Positions 23,249 through 32,268 of a DNA stretch of 35,902 bases are shown in pieces. Each line of letters begins with the position of its first letter. Position 1 is the stretch's first letter. The notes beneath the pieces are model-generated. The model was not told the DNA's origin, did not search any database, and worked only from the letters and a program-made list of their open reading frames with translations. The position numbers and the translations under genes were made by a program. The DNA lies in the NCBI GenBank assembly GCA_900771085.1, contig CAAGMR010000032.1, forward strand, positions 1-35,902. Reading direction: 5' to 3'. The stretch comes from Clostridia bacterium. GTDB taxonomy: Bacteria; Bacillota; Clostridia; Oscillospirales; Acutalibacteraceae.

Positions 23249-24937
23249 TTAAATGGCGGTATTTCGCACATTTTTTGCCATTTCCAGCATTTCTTCTGCC
23301 GTTTTGACTGCAAGTTCGGTTATCTGCTCACCGCCAATAATTCTGGCAAGCTCATTTGCCCTTCCCTCTTCGTTAAGCGGAGTGACGTTGGTATAAGTCT
23401 TTCCGCCTCTTACTTCCTTGGAAATAAGGAAGTGATTATCCGCATAAGCGGCAACCTGAGGACTGTGAGTAATGCAGAGAACCTGATGAGAATCTGATAC
23501 CTGTGAAAGCTTTCTCGCAATCTTTTCAGCTGCGCTTCCGGATACTCCGGTATCGATTTCATCAAAGATCATTGTAGCAACGTTGCCCTTGCTCGAAAGA
23601 ACATTCTGGATGGCAAGCATAATTCGTGAAAGCTCACCGCCCGAAGCAATCTTTGAAAGAGGCTTTGGACTCTCGCCCGGGTTTGGAGAAATGAGGAACT
23701 CAATGACGTCACAGCCTGTCGGGTTGAGCTTGCATCTTTCAAAAGATGTTTCAAGAACAACATTCGGCATATTGAGAAACTTAAGCTCATCGGATACCTT
23801 CTGTTCAAACTCATGTGCCTCTGCCCTTCTTGCTTTGCTTAAAGCTTCAGCGGCTGCGAGAAGTGTTCCCTTTTTCTCCTCAAGGATTTCTTCAAGATGT
23901 TCTCTGTCAGAAGTAGAGATTTCTATGAATGAAAGCTCCTCCTTCTGCTTTGCAAGGTACTCGAATATCTCTTCTTCGGACTCGCCATATTTCATCTGAA
24001 TCTTTTTGATTTCAGCGAGGCGGTCTTCGGTTGCCTCTCTCTCAGACTCATCAAAGTCGCAGTCATAGAGAGCATTTGCAACATCGTTTCGAAGAGACTG
24101 TATGGTAAATGCAGCATCGTTAAGTGCCTGCAATGTATCGTCCACACTCTTTACGTGCTGTGCCGGTGTGTTCAATGCGTGAGCCGCATTGAAAAGCATT
24201 GTCACAGCACCATTGGTATCATCGCCGTCATCAAGAGCAGCGAGAGCTGTCTTGAGACCGTTGCGGACTTTGTCCGCATTTTTGAAGAACTCGCGACGGT
24301 CGCGGAGTTCTTTAATCTCTCCCGGCTGAAGGCCGAGAGACTCGATTTCATTTATTTCATACTGAAGAAAATCTGTCTTTCTTCTGAGTTCTTCTTCATT
24401 AGTAACAAGGCTTTTAAAACGTCTGTAAAGAGTAACGTACTCTTCATACTTTGCCTTGTAGTCTTCGATAAGGTTTTCGTAATCACCAAGGAGATCAAGG
24501 TATACGAAGTGCATCTCCGGGTTTAAAAGATTCTGGCTGTCATGCTGGCCATGAATGCTTATCAGTTCTCTGCCCAGTGTTTTGAGCATAGATACATTGA
24601 CCGGCGCACCATTTATGCGGCAGTTGTTCTTGCCATCTGCATTGATGGTTCTTGTCACTATGAGATTCTCTCCCTGCTCAATGGTTGCGCCAAGTTCTGC
24701 AGCGACAGTCTTTACCTCTTCGCTGACATTTTCAAACTCGGCTGTAACTCTGGCGAAAGGTGCACCCGTACGAATCAGTTCCTTGGATGTTCTCTCACCA
24801 AGGACTGCAGAAAGTGCATCGATGATAATCGACTTACCTGCACCGGTTTCACCGCTTAAAACATTGAGACCGTCAGAGAAATCAATGTCGGCATATTCAA
24901 TTATTGCAATATTTTCAATCTTCAATGCCTTTAACAT
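23249..24937 (-). CDS. recN: DNA repair protein RecN
   Basis: A 562-residue SMC-like ATPase that acts early at DNA double-strand breaks. Walker A GETGAGKS is at 29-36; long charged coiled-coil segments (about 155-355) flank a hinge-like middle; the ABC signature KIASGGELSRIMLA and Walker B MIFDEIDTGVSG are near the C-terminus, with ITHSPQVAAYAD after them. AAGGAG overlaps the argR stop region and sits about 8 bases before the ATG. The argR-recN pair is standard. In B. subtilis and most spore-forming Clostridia spoIVB and spo0A follow recN; here tyrS follows. Confidence 0.96.
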   Translation of the reverse strand: MLKALKIENIAIIEYADIDFSDGLNVLSGETGAGKSIIIDALSAVLGERTSKELIRTGAPFARVTAEFENVSEEVKTVAAELGATIEQGENLIVTRTINADGKNNCRINGAPVNVSMLKTLGRELISIHGQHDSQNLLNPEMHFVYLDLLGDYENLIEDYKAKYEEYVTLYRRFKSLVTNEEELRRKTDFLQYEINEIESLGLQPGEIKELRDRREFFKNADKVRNGLKTALAALDDGDDTNGAVTMLFNAAHALNTPAQHVKSVDDTLQALNDAAFTIQSLRNDVANALYDCDFDESEREATEDRLAEIKKIQMKYGESEEEIFEYLAKQKEELSFIEISTSDREHLEEILEEKKGTLLAAAEALSKARRAEAHEFEQKVSDELKFLNMPNVVLETSFERCKLNPTGCDVIEFLISPNPGESPKPLSKIASGGELSRIMLAIQNVLSSKGNVATMIFDEIDTGVSGSAAEKIARKLSQVSDSHQVLCITHSPQVAAYADNHFLISKEVRGGKTYTNVTPLNEEGRANELARIIGGEQITELAVKTAEEMLEMAKNVRNTAI

Positions 24938-24947
24938 GACATACTCC

Positions 24948-25406
24948 TTACTTGCCTAATTTCTTTGAAAGAGCTTCGCAGAAGTTCTTGGCTTTGCTCT
25001 CTGTTCTGCATACAACAAAAATTGTATCGTCGCCCGCAATTGTACCAACGATTCCATCCCAGTTTATCGAGTCGATAGATGCGCAGGCAGCACCCGCCAT
25101 TCCTACATGTGTATGAATGACACACATGTTCATGGCGCTGTCTATAGAAAGAACCGAGTCAGTGAGAATAGAGCTTGTCTTTGTTGCGAAAAGTCTGCTG
25201 TCTGCAGAGTTAACGTGATAAAAAGACTTGCCGTTCTCGTTTACTCTCTTGATGATATTAAGCTCTTTAATATCTCTGGAAATGGTTGCCTGTGTTGTTG
25301 AAAAGCCCTTCTCTAAAAGCTTCTGGATGAGCTCATCCTGAGTAGAGATTTCGTTTTCACCGATGATAGACAGAATAGCGTCCTGTCTGTCTTTGCGTAC
25401 ACTCAT
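24948..25406 (-). CDS. argR: arginine repressor ArgR (AhrC)
   Basis: A 152-residue hexameric regulator binding ARG boxes with L-arginine as co-repressor; in Bacillus it also activates arginine catabolism. The winged-helix domain (1-70) includes TTQATISRDIKELNI as recognition helix. The C-terminal oligomerisation domain (about 80-152) has HVGMAGAACASID, then GTIAGDDTIFVV, carrying the arginine-binding Asp pair. It overlaps nadK by four bases (ATGA). Its probable target, argCJBD, is about 3 kb away and has an ARG-box-like site over its promoter. Confidence 0.96.
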   Translation of the reverse strand: MSVRKDRQDAILSIIGENEISTQDELIQKLLEKGFSTTQATISRDIKELNIIKRVNENGKSFYHVNSADSRLFATKTSSILTDSVLSIDSAMNMCVIHTHVGMAGAACASIDSINWDGIVGTIAGDDTIFVVCRTESKAKNFCEALSKKLGK

Positions 25407-26272
25407 GATCTTGCCTCCGGTCCGGTAAGTTTTCTGTTAAGAATCTCGAAGAAAGGTTCTCCCTTGATTCGAATGAAACTTGCATAGTGTTCTGACTTTC
25501 TGATGGTAACCCTGTCACTTTCAAAGAAAGGTGTGGCATCGTTGCCGTCAAGAGAAAGAATGAATTCCTTTGTTGGAGAATTCTCGTTCATTGAAAGTTC
25601 AATCTCATTCTCTGAACTGAAAACAATCGAACGGGCAAAAAGAGACTGTGCACTGATTGGTGTTACTACTATTGCTTCCATGGACGGATTGATAACCGGT
25701 CCGCCTGCTGCAAGTGAATAGGCAGATGAACCTGTAGGTGTTGCAACAATGATTCCGTCTGAACGATATGTATTGATAAGTCTGCCATCGCATTTTACGT
25801 CGATGTCATTTATCTTTATGCGATTGCTTCTTGCAAGAACAACGTCGTTAATGCAGTTGCTCTTATCAATTACTTCGCCATCTCGAATATGCTCAACATC
25901 GAAAAGCATGCGCTTATCGATTTCGTATTCGCCATCGACCAGTTTCTTGAGGAGCTGAAGCTCGTTTGCCTCAAGACCTGCCATAAATGCAAGTCTTCCG
26001 GCGTTGATGCAAAGTATTGGCTTCTCATATCCTACGATGCGTTTTGCGGCACGGAGCATAGAACCGTCTCCGCCTACACTTATAACGGCATCGCACCACT
26101 TTATGAGTTCATCAAAATCATAAAATGAAAGATTATCGACACTCTGAAGCTTATCTCTGTCTTCTGAGCATCCGGCGAATTCTGCACCGTATTCTTTAAG
26201 CCAATGGCATATTTCTATTGTGATCTCCTGCGCTTTTTCTCGTGTCAAGTTTGGAAGTAACGCAATTTTCAA
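25403..26272 (-). CDS. nadK: NAD kinase
   Basis: A 289-residue kinase making NADP+ from NAD+. The GGDGSML motif is at 67-73, followed by INAGRLAFMAGLEA, a variant of the usual NxGxLGFL, and the glycine-rich PTGSSAYSLAAGGPVI. The start must be the TTG at 26272: no ATG, GTG or other methionine codon occurs before residue 72, and the N-terminal strand KIALLPNL is part of the fold. The SD is weak, and the tlyA stop lies 3 bases upstream, so translation is probably coupled. A nadK between tlyA and argR is common in Clostridia but absent in B. subtilis. Confidence 0.94.
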   Translation of the reverse strand: MKIALLPNLTREKAQEITIEICHWLKEYGAEFAGCSEDRDKLQSVDNLSFYDFDELIKWCDAVISVGGDGSMLRAAKRIVGYEKPILCINAGRLAFMAGLEANELQLLKKLVDGEYEIDKRMLFDVEHIRDGEVIDKSNCINDVVLARSNRIKINDIDVKCDGRLINTYRSDGIIVATPTGSSAYSLAAGGPVINPSMEAIVVTPISAQSLFARSIVFSSENEIELSMNENSPTKEFILSLDGNDATPFFESDRVTIRKSEHYASFIRIKGEPFFEILNRKLTGPEARS

Positions 26273-26275
26273 AGA

Positions 26276-27094
26276 TTATTCACCGCTTCCGTTTAATTGT
26301 TCGTGAGACTTCTTTGTGAGTTCTTTTATGTCTATGCCTGTTTTATCCTGAGCCTCATCTGATTTTTCAATATACATAAGGTATTCGATATTACCTTCAG
26401 GGCCTTTGATTGGAGAGAATGTAAGACCAAGTAAAGTAAAGCCTGTCTCAAGTGCGAAGCTTGTGATAGTTTCAACCACTTCGGTATGAACAGAAAGGTC
26501 ACGTACAACGCCCTTCTTGCCAACCTTTTCTCTGCCGGCTTCAAACTGAGGTTTGATGAGGCAGACAGCGCGGCCGCCATCGGCCAGGCGTTCTCTGAGA
26601 ACAGGAAGAATGATTTTAAGAGAGATGAAAGATACATCTACACTTGCAAAATCAATCGGTTCTTTAATCTGCTCTTCGGTAACATATCTGAAGTTTGTTC
26701 TCTCAAGGTTTACTACTCGCTCATCAGTTCTGAGCTTCCATGCAAGCTGGCCGTAGCCTACGTCAATGGCATAAACCTTAATGGCTCCGTTCTGAAGCAT
26801 GCAGTCGGTGAAGCCGCCTGTTGATGCGCCGATGTCCATGCAGATCTTACCGTCGAGAGTAAGGTCCCAGCTCTGCATTGCCTTTTCAAGTTTGAAACCG
26901 CCGCGGCTGACATATGGCATCTTTGAACCTCTTACCTCAATGCTGTCGAGAGGTTTTACAGTCGCTCCGGCTTTCAATTCTTTTTGACCATTTACGTACA
27001 CCTGTCCGGCCATAATGAGAGCCTTTGCCTTTTCGCGGCTTTCAGTGTGACCAAGTTCAAAAACAGCCAGGTCTAAACGTTTCTTATCACTCAT
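26276..27094 (-). CDS. tlyA: TlyA-family rRNA 2'-O-methyltransferase (S4-FtsJ)
   Basis: A 272-residue protein with an N-terminal S4 RNA-binding domain (about 4-65, ending in GSKMPYVSRGGFKLEKA) and an FtsJ-like SAM domain with DIGASTGGFTD (about 88-98), AIDVGYGQLAWKLR and ASVDVSFISL. Mycobacterial TlyA methylates ribose in 16S and 23S rRNA and affects capreomycin sensitivity; the old name hemolysin A is misleading. B. subtilis YqxC is the equivalent. The start overlaps the dxs stop by four bases (ATGA). Confidence 0.93.
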   Translation of the reverse strand: MSDKKRLDLAVFELGHTESREKAKALIMAGQVYVNGQKELKAGATVKPLDSIEVRGSKMPYVSRGGFKLEKAMQSWDLTLDGKICMDIGASTGGFTDCMLQNGAIKVYAIDVGYGQLAWKLRTDERVVNLERTNFRYVTEEQIKEPIDFASVDVSFISLKIILPVLRERLADGGRAVCLIKPQFEAGREKVGKKGVVRDLSVHTEVVETITSFALETGFTLLGLTFSPIKGPEGNIEYLMYIEKSDEAQDKTGIDIKELTKKSHEQLNGSGE

Positions 27095-28962
27095 TTAACA
27101 ATCTCCAGTATCTCTTTTACCATGTGATCGCAATTAAGCTCAAACTCGTCTCTGAGGTAGTCAACAGATGCATGATGCACGAATGTATTGTCGATACCAA
27201 CAGCCTTGTATGAGCCCTTGTAGCCCTTCTCAAGGAGCTTCATACCGAAGCTCTCACCGATACCGCCGCTTCTTACGCCTTCCTCATAGAAAAGAACGTT
27301 CTTTGCATTCATAGCAGCGTCAATGGCGCCATCGTTAATTGGCCATACCTTGTTAAGCTTGATTATTTCAACACCAATACCCTGTTCCTCAAGAGCATCT
27401 CTTGCCTTTGCAGCCTCTGAGAAAAGAGAACCGTAAGTTACGAGCGTAACTTTTGAGCGTTTCTTTGTCTTTGAAGGAAGAACGGTATAGTCGTCATATG
27501 TAGGAATGAAGTCCTCAGGGATGTAACCTTCTCCGCCTCTTGGATAGCGAAGTGCAATTACACTGCCGTCCTCATAGAGAGCTCTGTAAAGATAAAGACC
27601 GAGTCCCTTGTATGTTGATGGAGAATAAATGGTTGCAGTCGGAATGGTTCTGAGGAAAGCAACATCAAATATTCCCTGATGTGAACGGCCGTCGTCTCCG
27701 ACGAATCCGGCACGGTCCACAGCGAAGATAACCTTAAGCTTCTGCATGGCAACATCGTGAGAAATCTCATCGTATGCTCTCTGAAGGAAGGTTGAGTAAA
27801 CTGCAAAGACCGGTTTCTTTCCGCCCTTTGCAAGACCGCCTGAGAATGTTGCACCGAACTCCTCTGCTATGCCGACATCGAAGAATCTGTCAGGGAATCT
27901 CTTTGAGAATTCATCAAGACCTGTGCCAAGAGCCATAGCTGCAGTTACAGCGCAGATATCCTCATCTTCTTCGGCAAACTTACAGAGGTATTTACCAAAC
28001 TCATTTGAGAAGTTTGTACCCTTGGAAGTCGGTTCACCGGTATTGATGTCGAAATGGGAAATACCATGAAATTTGGATGGAGTCTTCTCCGCAAACTCAT
28101 AGCCCTTTCCCTTTGTTGTTTTGATGTGAAGAAGAACCGGCTGTCCCTCAATGGTCTTCGCGCCCTCAAGGGCATCGCGAAGAGCATTGATATCGTGTCC
28201 GTCGATAGGACCCATGTAGTTAAAGCCGATATCTTCAAAGAATGTAGATGAATAAATCTTTTCTTTGAGGGCTTTCTTGACTGAACCGATTGCATCTACT
28301 GCCCTGTCACCGATTACAGGGATGTCATGAAGAACACCCTTAACGTCGTTCTTGAGGTTGTAGTAGCGAGGGTTGGTTCTGATAGCCGCAAGGTACATTG
28401 CAAGGGCACCGACATTCGGTGAGATGGACATTTCGTTCTCGTTCAGAACAACGATAAGTCTGGAGTCATCTGCACCGGCATTGTTAAGTGCCTCATAAAC
28501 AAGTCCGCCCGTAAATGATCCGTCACCAATTACAGCAACGGTGTAAGAAGGATCGTTGTTGATTTTCTTTGCAACCGAAAGACCATATGCTGCAGCAATG
28601 GACGCACCACTGTGGCCGGCAGCAAAAATGTCATGATTGCTTTCCTCAGGGTTAGGGAAACCTGAGATACCGCCGTTCTGGCGCAATGTGCCAAACTGTT
28701 CATAGCGGCCTGTGAGCAGTTTGAGAGTATAACACTGATGACCTACGTCCCGGACAAAGGAATCCTTTGGTGATTCAAAGCAGAGATGCATGGCGAGAGT
28801 GAGTTCTACCACACCAAGGTTTGAAGCAAGATGACCGCCTGTCTTCGAAACGGTATCAATGAGTGTGTATCTTATTTCTTCTGCCAGTTCTTTAATCTGG
28901 CTGTCGTTCAGTCCGCGGATATCATCCGGTGAACTTATATGATTAAGGTATTTAATATCCAT
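27091..28962 (-). CDS. dxs: 1-deoxy-D-xylulose-5-phosphate synthase
   Basis: A 623-residue thiamine-diphosphate enzyme condensing pyruvate and glyceraldehyde 3-phosphate, the entry step of the MEP isoprenoid pathway. HLASNLGVVELTLAMH (44-59), DVGHQCYTLKLLTGR, the ThDP motif GDGSFTGG (146-153) with downstream Asn, HIKTTKGKGY, the pyrimidine-domain DVGIAEE and the C-terminal transketolase domain ending near EGVRSGGIGESFG are all typical. It starts 5 bases after ispA with only a weak SD. Supply of isoprenyl diphosphates fits with the downstream ispA product for undecaprenol and quinone-type lipids. Confidence 0.97.
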   Translation of the reverse strand: MDIKYLNHISSPDDIRGLNDSQIKELAEEIRYTLIDTVSKTGGHLASNLGVVELTLAMHLCFESPKDSFVRDVGHQCYTLKLLTGRYEQFGTLRQNGGISGFPNPEESNHDIFAAGHSGASIAAAYGLSVAKKINNDPSYTVAVIGDGSFTGGLVYEALNNAGADDSRLIVVLNENEMSISPNVGALAMYLAAIRTNPRYYNLKNDVKGVLHDIPVIGDRAVDAIGSVKKALKEKIYSSTFFEDIGFNYMGPIDGHDINALRDALEGAKTIEGQPVLLHIKTTKGKGYEFAEKTPSKFHGISHFDINTGEPTSKGTNFSNEFGKYLCKFAEEDEDICAVTAAMALGTGLDEFSKRFPDRFFDVGIAEEFGATFSGGLAKGGKKPVFAVYSTFLQRAYDEISHDVAMQKLKVIFAVDRAGFVGDDGRSHQGIFDVAFLRTIPTATIYSPSTYKGLGLYLYRALYEDGSVIALRYPRGGEGYIPEDFIPTYDDYTVLPSKTKKRSKVTLVTYGSLFSEAAKARDALEEQGIGVEIIKLNKVWPINDGAIDAAMNAKNVLFYEEGVRSGGIGESFGMKLLEKGYKGSYKAVGIDNTFVHHASVDYLRDEFELNCDHMVKEILEIVK

Positions 28963-28967
28963 AGTTT

Positions 28968-29867
28968 TTATTTATTCCTGTCAAGCAAATAAAATGTAAG
29001 GTCCTTGAGGAAGGATGAGTCTTCAAAAGCCTCAAGTGCCTTAAGAGCTTCCATGGAGCTCTTTGTGGCCATTTCCCGAGCGCCTTCGAGTCCAAGCAAG
29101 GTAACGTAGGTAACTTTGTTCTCCTCCTCGTCAGAGCCCGCAGGCTTGCCAAGGGAAGCTGTGTCACCTGTTACGTCGAGGATGTCGTCCTGAATCTGGA
29201 AAGCAAGACCAAGAGCTGTACCGAAGGATTCAGCAGCTGCCATCTGCTCTTTGCTTCCTCCTGCCGCGAGAACGCCAAGCATGCAGGCAGTCTTTATAAG
29301 AGCTCCGGTCTTCTGATGATGAGTCTTTGTAAGACGGTCTATGTCGACGTCTTCGTTGTTCTCGTTTTCCATGTCGAGGAACTGACCGCCAAGCATGCCG
29401 TGAAGTCCGGTAGCCTTAGAAAGCATTGAAACTGCTTTGACCTTTGTCTCAGCGGAAACGCTTGCGTCGCATGCAACTTCAAAAGCCAGGGCTTCAAGCA
29501 GATCACCTGCAAGAAGTGCGGTATTCTCGCCAAACTTCTTGTGGCAGGATGGCTGTCCTCTGCGAAGATCGTCATTATCCATGCAAGGCATATCATCGTG
29601 TATGAGAGAAGATGTATGGATGAGTTCGAGTGCACATGCAAACATGAGAGCAGCATCAGTATCGCCACCGCATGCTCTGCAGAATTCCATTGCAAGTACC
29701 GGACGTACTCTCTTTCCGCCTACGCTTACAGAATAAGCTGCAGCTTCAAGGAGTCCGGCAACATCCTTATCTCTGTCTTCAAGTATTCTTTCAAGGCGTG
29801 AGTCAACAAGGTCTGTATATGACTCAAGCATAAGCTCTGAAAGCTCATTCATTTCAAACTGTGCCAC
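28968..29867 (-). CDS. ispA: polyprenyl synthetase, farnesyl (geranyl) diphosphate synthase type
   Basis: A 299-residue trans-prenyltransferase. The first Asp-rich motif DDMPCMD (91-97, followed by NDDLRRG) has the two-residue insertion of bacterial type II FPP synthases; the second is QDDILDVTGD near 231. GGKRVRPVL (50-58) is the substrate-binding segment. The start is a GTG at 29867 directly after the xseB stop, with GGAGA in the end of xseB about 10 bases upstream. A later ATG at codon 6 is possible but lacks an SD. Chain length (C15 or C20) cannot be fixed from sequence. Confidence 0.95.
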   Translation of the reverse strand: MAQFEMNELSELMLESYTDLVDSRLERILEDRDKDVAGLLEAAAYSVSVGGKRVRPVLAMEFCRACGGDTDAALMFACALELIHTSSLIHDDMPCMDNDDLRRGQPSCHKKFGENTALLAGDLLEALAFEVACDASVSAETKVKAVSMLSKATGLHGMLGGQFLDMENENNEDVDIDRLTKTHHQKTGALIKTACMLGVLAAGGSKEQMAAAESFGTALGLAFQIQDDILDVTGDTASLGKPAGSDEEENKVTYVTLLGLEGAREMATKSSMEALKALEAFEDSSFLKDLTFYLLDRNK

Positions 29868-30062
29868 TTAAGCTTCATCTCCATTTGCGAGGGTTGTGAT
29901 TTTTGCTTCAGCATTGTCGAGAACGGTGTTGCAGTAGTTTGCAAGCTTTGTTCCCTCTTCATAGAGCTTGAGCGATTCATCAAGACTCAATGTACTCTGT
30001 TCAAGGCTTTTGACAATGACTTCAAGTCTTGCCATTGCCTTTTCATATGTCATATCTTCCAT
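29868..30062 (-). CDS. xseB: exodeoxyribonuclease VII small subunit
   Basis: A 64-residue helical protein with the family pattern TYEKAMARLEVIVKSLEQSTLSLDESLKLYEEGTKLANYC split across residues 4-43; the LDESLxLYExG core is diagnostic. It forms the small-subunit arms of exonuclease VII, which trims single-stranded DNA. It overlaps the xseA stop by one base (TAATG) and abuts the ispA start, and AGAGG precedes its ATG by about 9 bases. Confidence 0.95.
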   Translation of the reverse strand: MEDMTYEKAMARLEVIVKSLEQSTLSLDESLKLYEEGTKLANYCNTVLDNAEAKITTLANGDEA

Positions 30063-31282
30063 TAGTCGATTACCTCTTTTTCGGTTTCTGTCACTGTACA
30101 GTCGATAAAGCCATCACTGACTCTGAGTGTGATATTATCACCCGACTTAACATCGTTAACTGTCTTAATAACGCCGTTGCTTCCTTCGGCAATTGAGTAT
30201 CCTCTCGAAAGGACTTTGAAAGGATTGAAGGCATCCATCTTGGATGCGGCTGCCGTCAGTCGCTGTCTCTCGAGCATGTATGATCTGCTGACCGAGTTAT
30301 ACATGCCGTCCGAATATCTGTCGATAAGCATTCGCTTCTCGTTGAGCAATGATGCAAAGCTTATAAGTACGCTTGAGTTCTTTAAATACTCAAGCTTCTG
30401 TCTGCTAACATTGACCTTTGTCTGCATATTGGAACGCATCCTGTTGCCCATCAGAAGAAGTTTATCGGATTCCTCATAACGATCCGGAGTTACAACTTCT
30501 GCGGCGGCGGACGGTGTCGGTGCACGAAGGTCCGCAACAAAGTCGATGATAGTAAAGTCTGTCTCGTGTCCGACACCGGAGACGAGCGGAGTTTTTATAC
30601 CCGCAACAACTCTGGCAAGCCGCTCGTCATTGAAGGCCCACAGGTCTTCAATGCTGCCGCCGCCACGTGCGACGATGATGACATCCACTCCCATTTCGTC
30701 GAGAGTTTCCACACCCCTTATAACGGAAGGTGCGGCACTTTCACCCTGTACCAGTGCAGGAGCAATAATCACTTCTGCAACAGGCCATCTGCGTGAAAGT
30801 ACGTTTTTGATGTCCTGAACCGCAGCACCTGTCGGAGATGTTACGACACCGATTCTCTGAGGATACTTTGGAATCGGTTTCTTTAGTGACTCTGCAAAAA
30901 GTCCCTCTTTTGAAAGCTTTTCTTTAAGCTGTTCAAAAGCAAGGTTCAGAGAACCCAGGCCATCCGGTTGCATGTTTTCAATGTAAAGCTGGTACTGACC
31001 ATCTCTTTCAAACACTGAAACCGAGCCAAACACAACGACCTTCATACCGTTTTCCGGCATGAACTTAAGTCTCTGTGCATATGAGCGGAACATTACCGCT
31101 TTGATGGCAGACTTTTCGTCTTTTATTGTCATATAAAAATGTCCTGAACGGACATGATTGGTAAAGTTGGAGATTTCGCCGCAAACGAATATGTTCTTAA
31201 GTCTGTAATCGTTATCAACGACTGACTTGATGTACCCGTTAAGCTGGGCGACACTCAGGACCTGTGGTCTTACTGTTTCCAC
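30062..31282 (-). CDS. xseA: exodeoxyribonuclease VII large subunit
   Basis: A 406-residue nuclease subunit. The N-terminal OB-fold (about 8-105) includes VCGEISNF and SGHFYMTIKDE; the catalytic region has RIGVVTSPTGAAVQDI, IIVARGGGSIEDLWAFNDE, SGVGHETDFTIIDFVADLRAPTPSAAAE and a C-terminal coiled coil ending in VLSRGYSIA. The start is a GTG at 31282 with GAGAGG 7 bases before it, 2 bases after the TsaD-like gene. The folD gene that precedes xseA in B. subtilis is missing, and the TsaD paralogue occupies its place. Confidence 0.96.
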   Translation of the reverse strand: METVRPQVLSVAQLNGYIKSVVDNDYRLKNIFVCGEISNFTNHVRSGHFYMTIKDEKSAIKAVMFRSYAQRLKFMPENGMKVVVFGSVSVFERDGQYQLYIENMQPDGLGSLNLAFEQLKEKLSKEGLFAESLKKPIPKYPQRIGVVTSPTGAAVQDIKNVLSRRWPVAEVIIAPALVQGESAAPSVIRGVETLDEMGVDVIIVARGGGSIEDLWAFNDERLARVVAGIKTPLVSGVGHETDFTIIDFVADLRAPTPSAAAEVVTPDRYEESDKLLLMGNRMRSNMQTKVNVSRQKLEYLKNSSVLISFASLLNEKRMLIDRYSDGMYNSVSRSYMLERQRLTAAASKMDAFNPFKVLSRGYSIAEGSNGVIKTVNDVKSGDNITLRVSDGFIDCTVTETEKEVID

Positions 31283-31284
31283 TT

Positions 31285-32268
31285 TTATGCCTCTCTTGAC
31301 TTATGTGTAAGAATTGCAATACCTGCAGCATTGTCAGCCGAGAACTCGGGAGCTGCAAAACTGCAGTCAAATTCTTTTTTGAAATCATTTCTTATGATTG
31401 AGTTGGACATGACCCCACCGGAGAATACGATATGCTTTCCGGGATAGCTTTCTGTAAGAGCATTTGCCATAAAGCGTAATGACTCTTCAACGTATCTGAT
31501 GCAGAAAAGAGCAATGTCCTCAGGGTTTCTGCCATCTTCAAACATCTTTTTACATTTGTTTTCAACACCTGATAAGCTGCAGTCAAAATTCTTACCGGAT
31601 GCTTTTATCTTAAACTTCTCACCTGAGAGCAAAGCGAGCTTCTCAAGTTCAGGACCGCATGGAAACTTAAGTCCCAGCATAACTCCGACGCGGTCTATTG
31701 CCTGTCCTGCCTTAAGGTCGGAAGATGTTCCAACCATTTCTGCAGTCACAGGGACAGACTGACCATTGTCAACTGTTGAACCGCTTACATGCAGTGACTC
31801 CGTTGTTCCGCCAGATACATGGAACGCAAGAAATTCATCACCTGTGAGTTCCAGTCTGTCTGCCGAATAAAGTGCTGCAGCTATGTGGCCTTCCTGGTGA
31901 GAAAACTTATACAGGGGCACGCCAAGCGCTCTTGCCATTGTTCCGGCGGTGGCTTCGCCTACGCCAAAGCATGGCATATATGATCCCTCCACTCGTCTTG
32001 GACGAGTGCTGACTCCGATCGCGCCTATGGCTCCGCCCAGTTCTGCTTTGCTTATGCCGAAAGCCTTTTCGGCCTTGTCAAAGCAGGCATCCATAACCTC
32101 GTCAATCTGATTAACGTGGTGGAATACGGCATCGCTCTGGCGAATGCCACGTTCGCCTTCCTTTACGGGAAGAAGCTTCTTTGCGTGAGCAATGACATTG
32201 GACTCAGGGTCATACAGTGCAACTGACGTCGTATAGTTACTGGTATCAATACCTAAGGTAAGTTTCAT
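31285..32268 (-). CDS. TsaD/Kae1-family paralogue (often annotated peptidase M22 or O-sialoglycoprotein endopeptidase)
   Basis: A 327-residue ASKHA-fold protein. It keeps the TsaD metal motif SHQEGH (His124, His128), the nucleotide-binding AFHVSGGTTES, KAGQAIDRVGVMLGL and a C-terminal FSGGVMSNS followed by ADNAAGIA. The N-terminal signature differs from true TsaD: the usual IETSCDET is IDTSNYTTS (7-15), so the conserved Cys-Asp-Glu is lost. Canonical TsaD makes the threonylcarbamoyl t6A37 tRNA modification with TsaB and TsaE; neither partner is near. I take this as a paralogue of unknown function, with genuine TsaD presumably elsewhere. It overlaps nusB by one base and is two bases from xseA. 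Confidence 0.82.
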   Translation of the reverse strand: MKLTLGIDTSNYTTSVALYDPESNVIAHAKKLLPVKEGERGIRQSDAVFHHVNQIDEVMDACFDKAEKAFGISKAELGGAIGAIGVSTRPRRVEGSYMPCFGVGEATAGTMARALGVPLYKFSHQEGHIAAALYSADRLELTGDEFLAFHVSGGTTESLHVSGSTVDNGQSVPVTAEMVGTSSDLKAGQAIDRVGVMLGLKFPCGPELEKLALLSGEKFKIKASGKNFDCSLSGVENKCKKMFEDGRNPEDIALFCIRYVEESLRFMANALTESYPGKHIVFSGGVMSNSIIRNDFKKEFDCSFAAPEFSADNAAGIAILTHKSREA

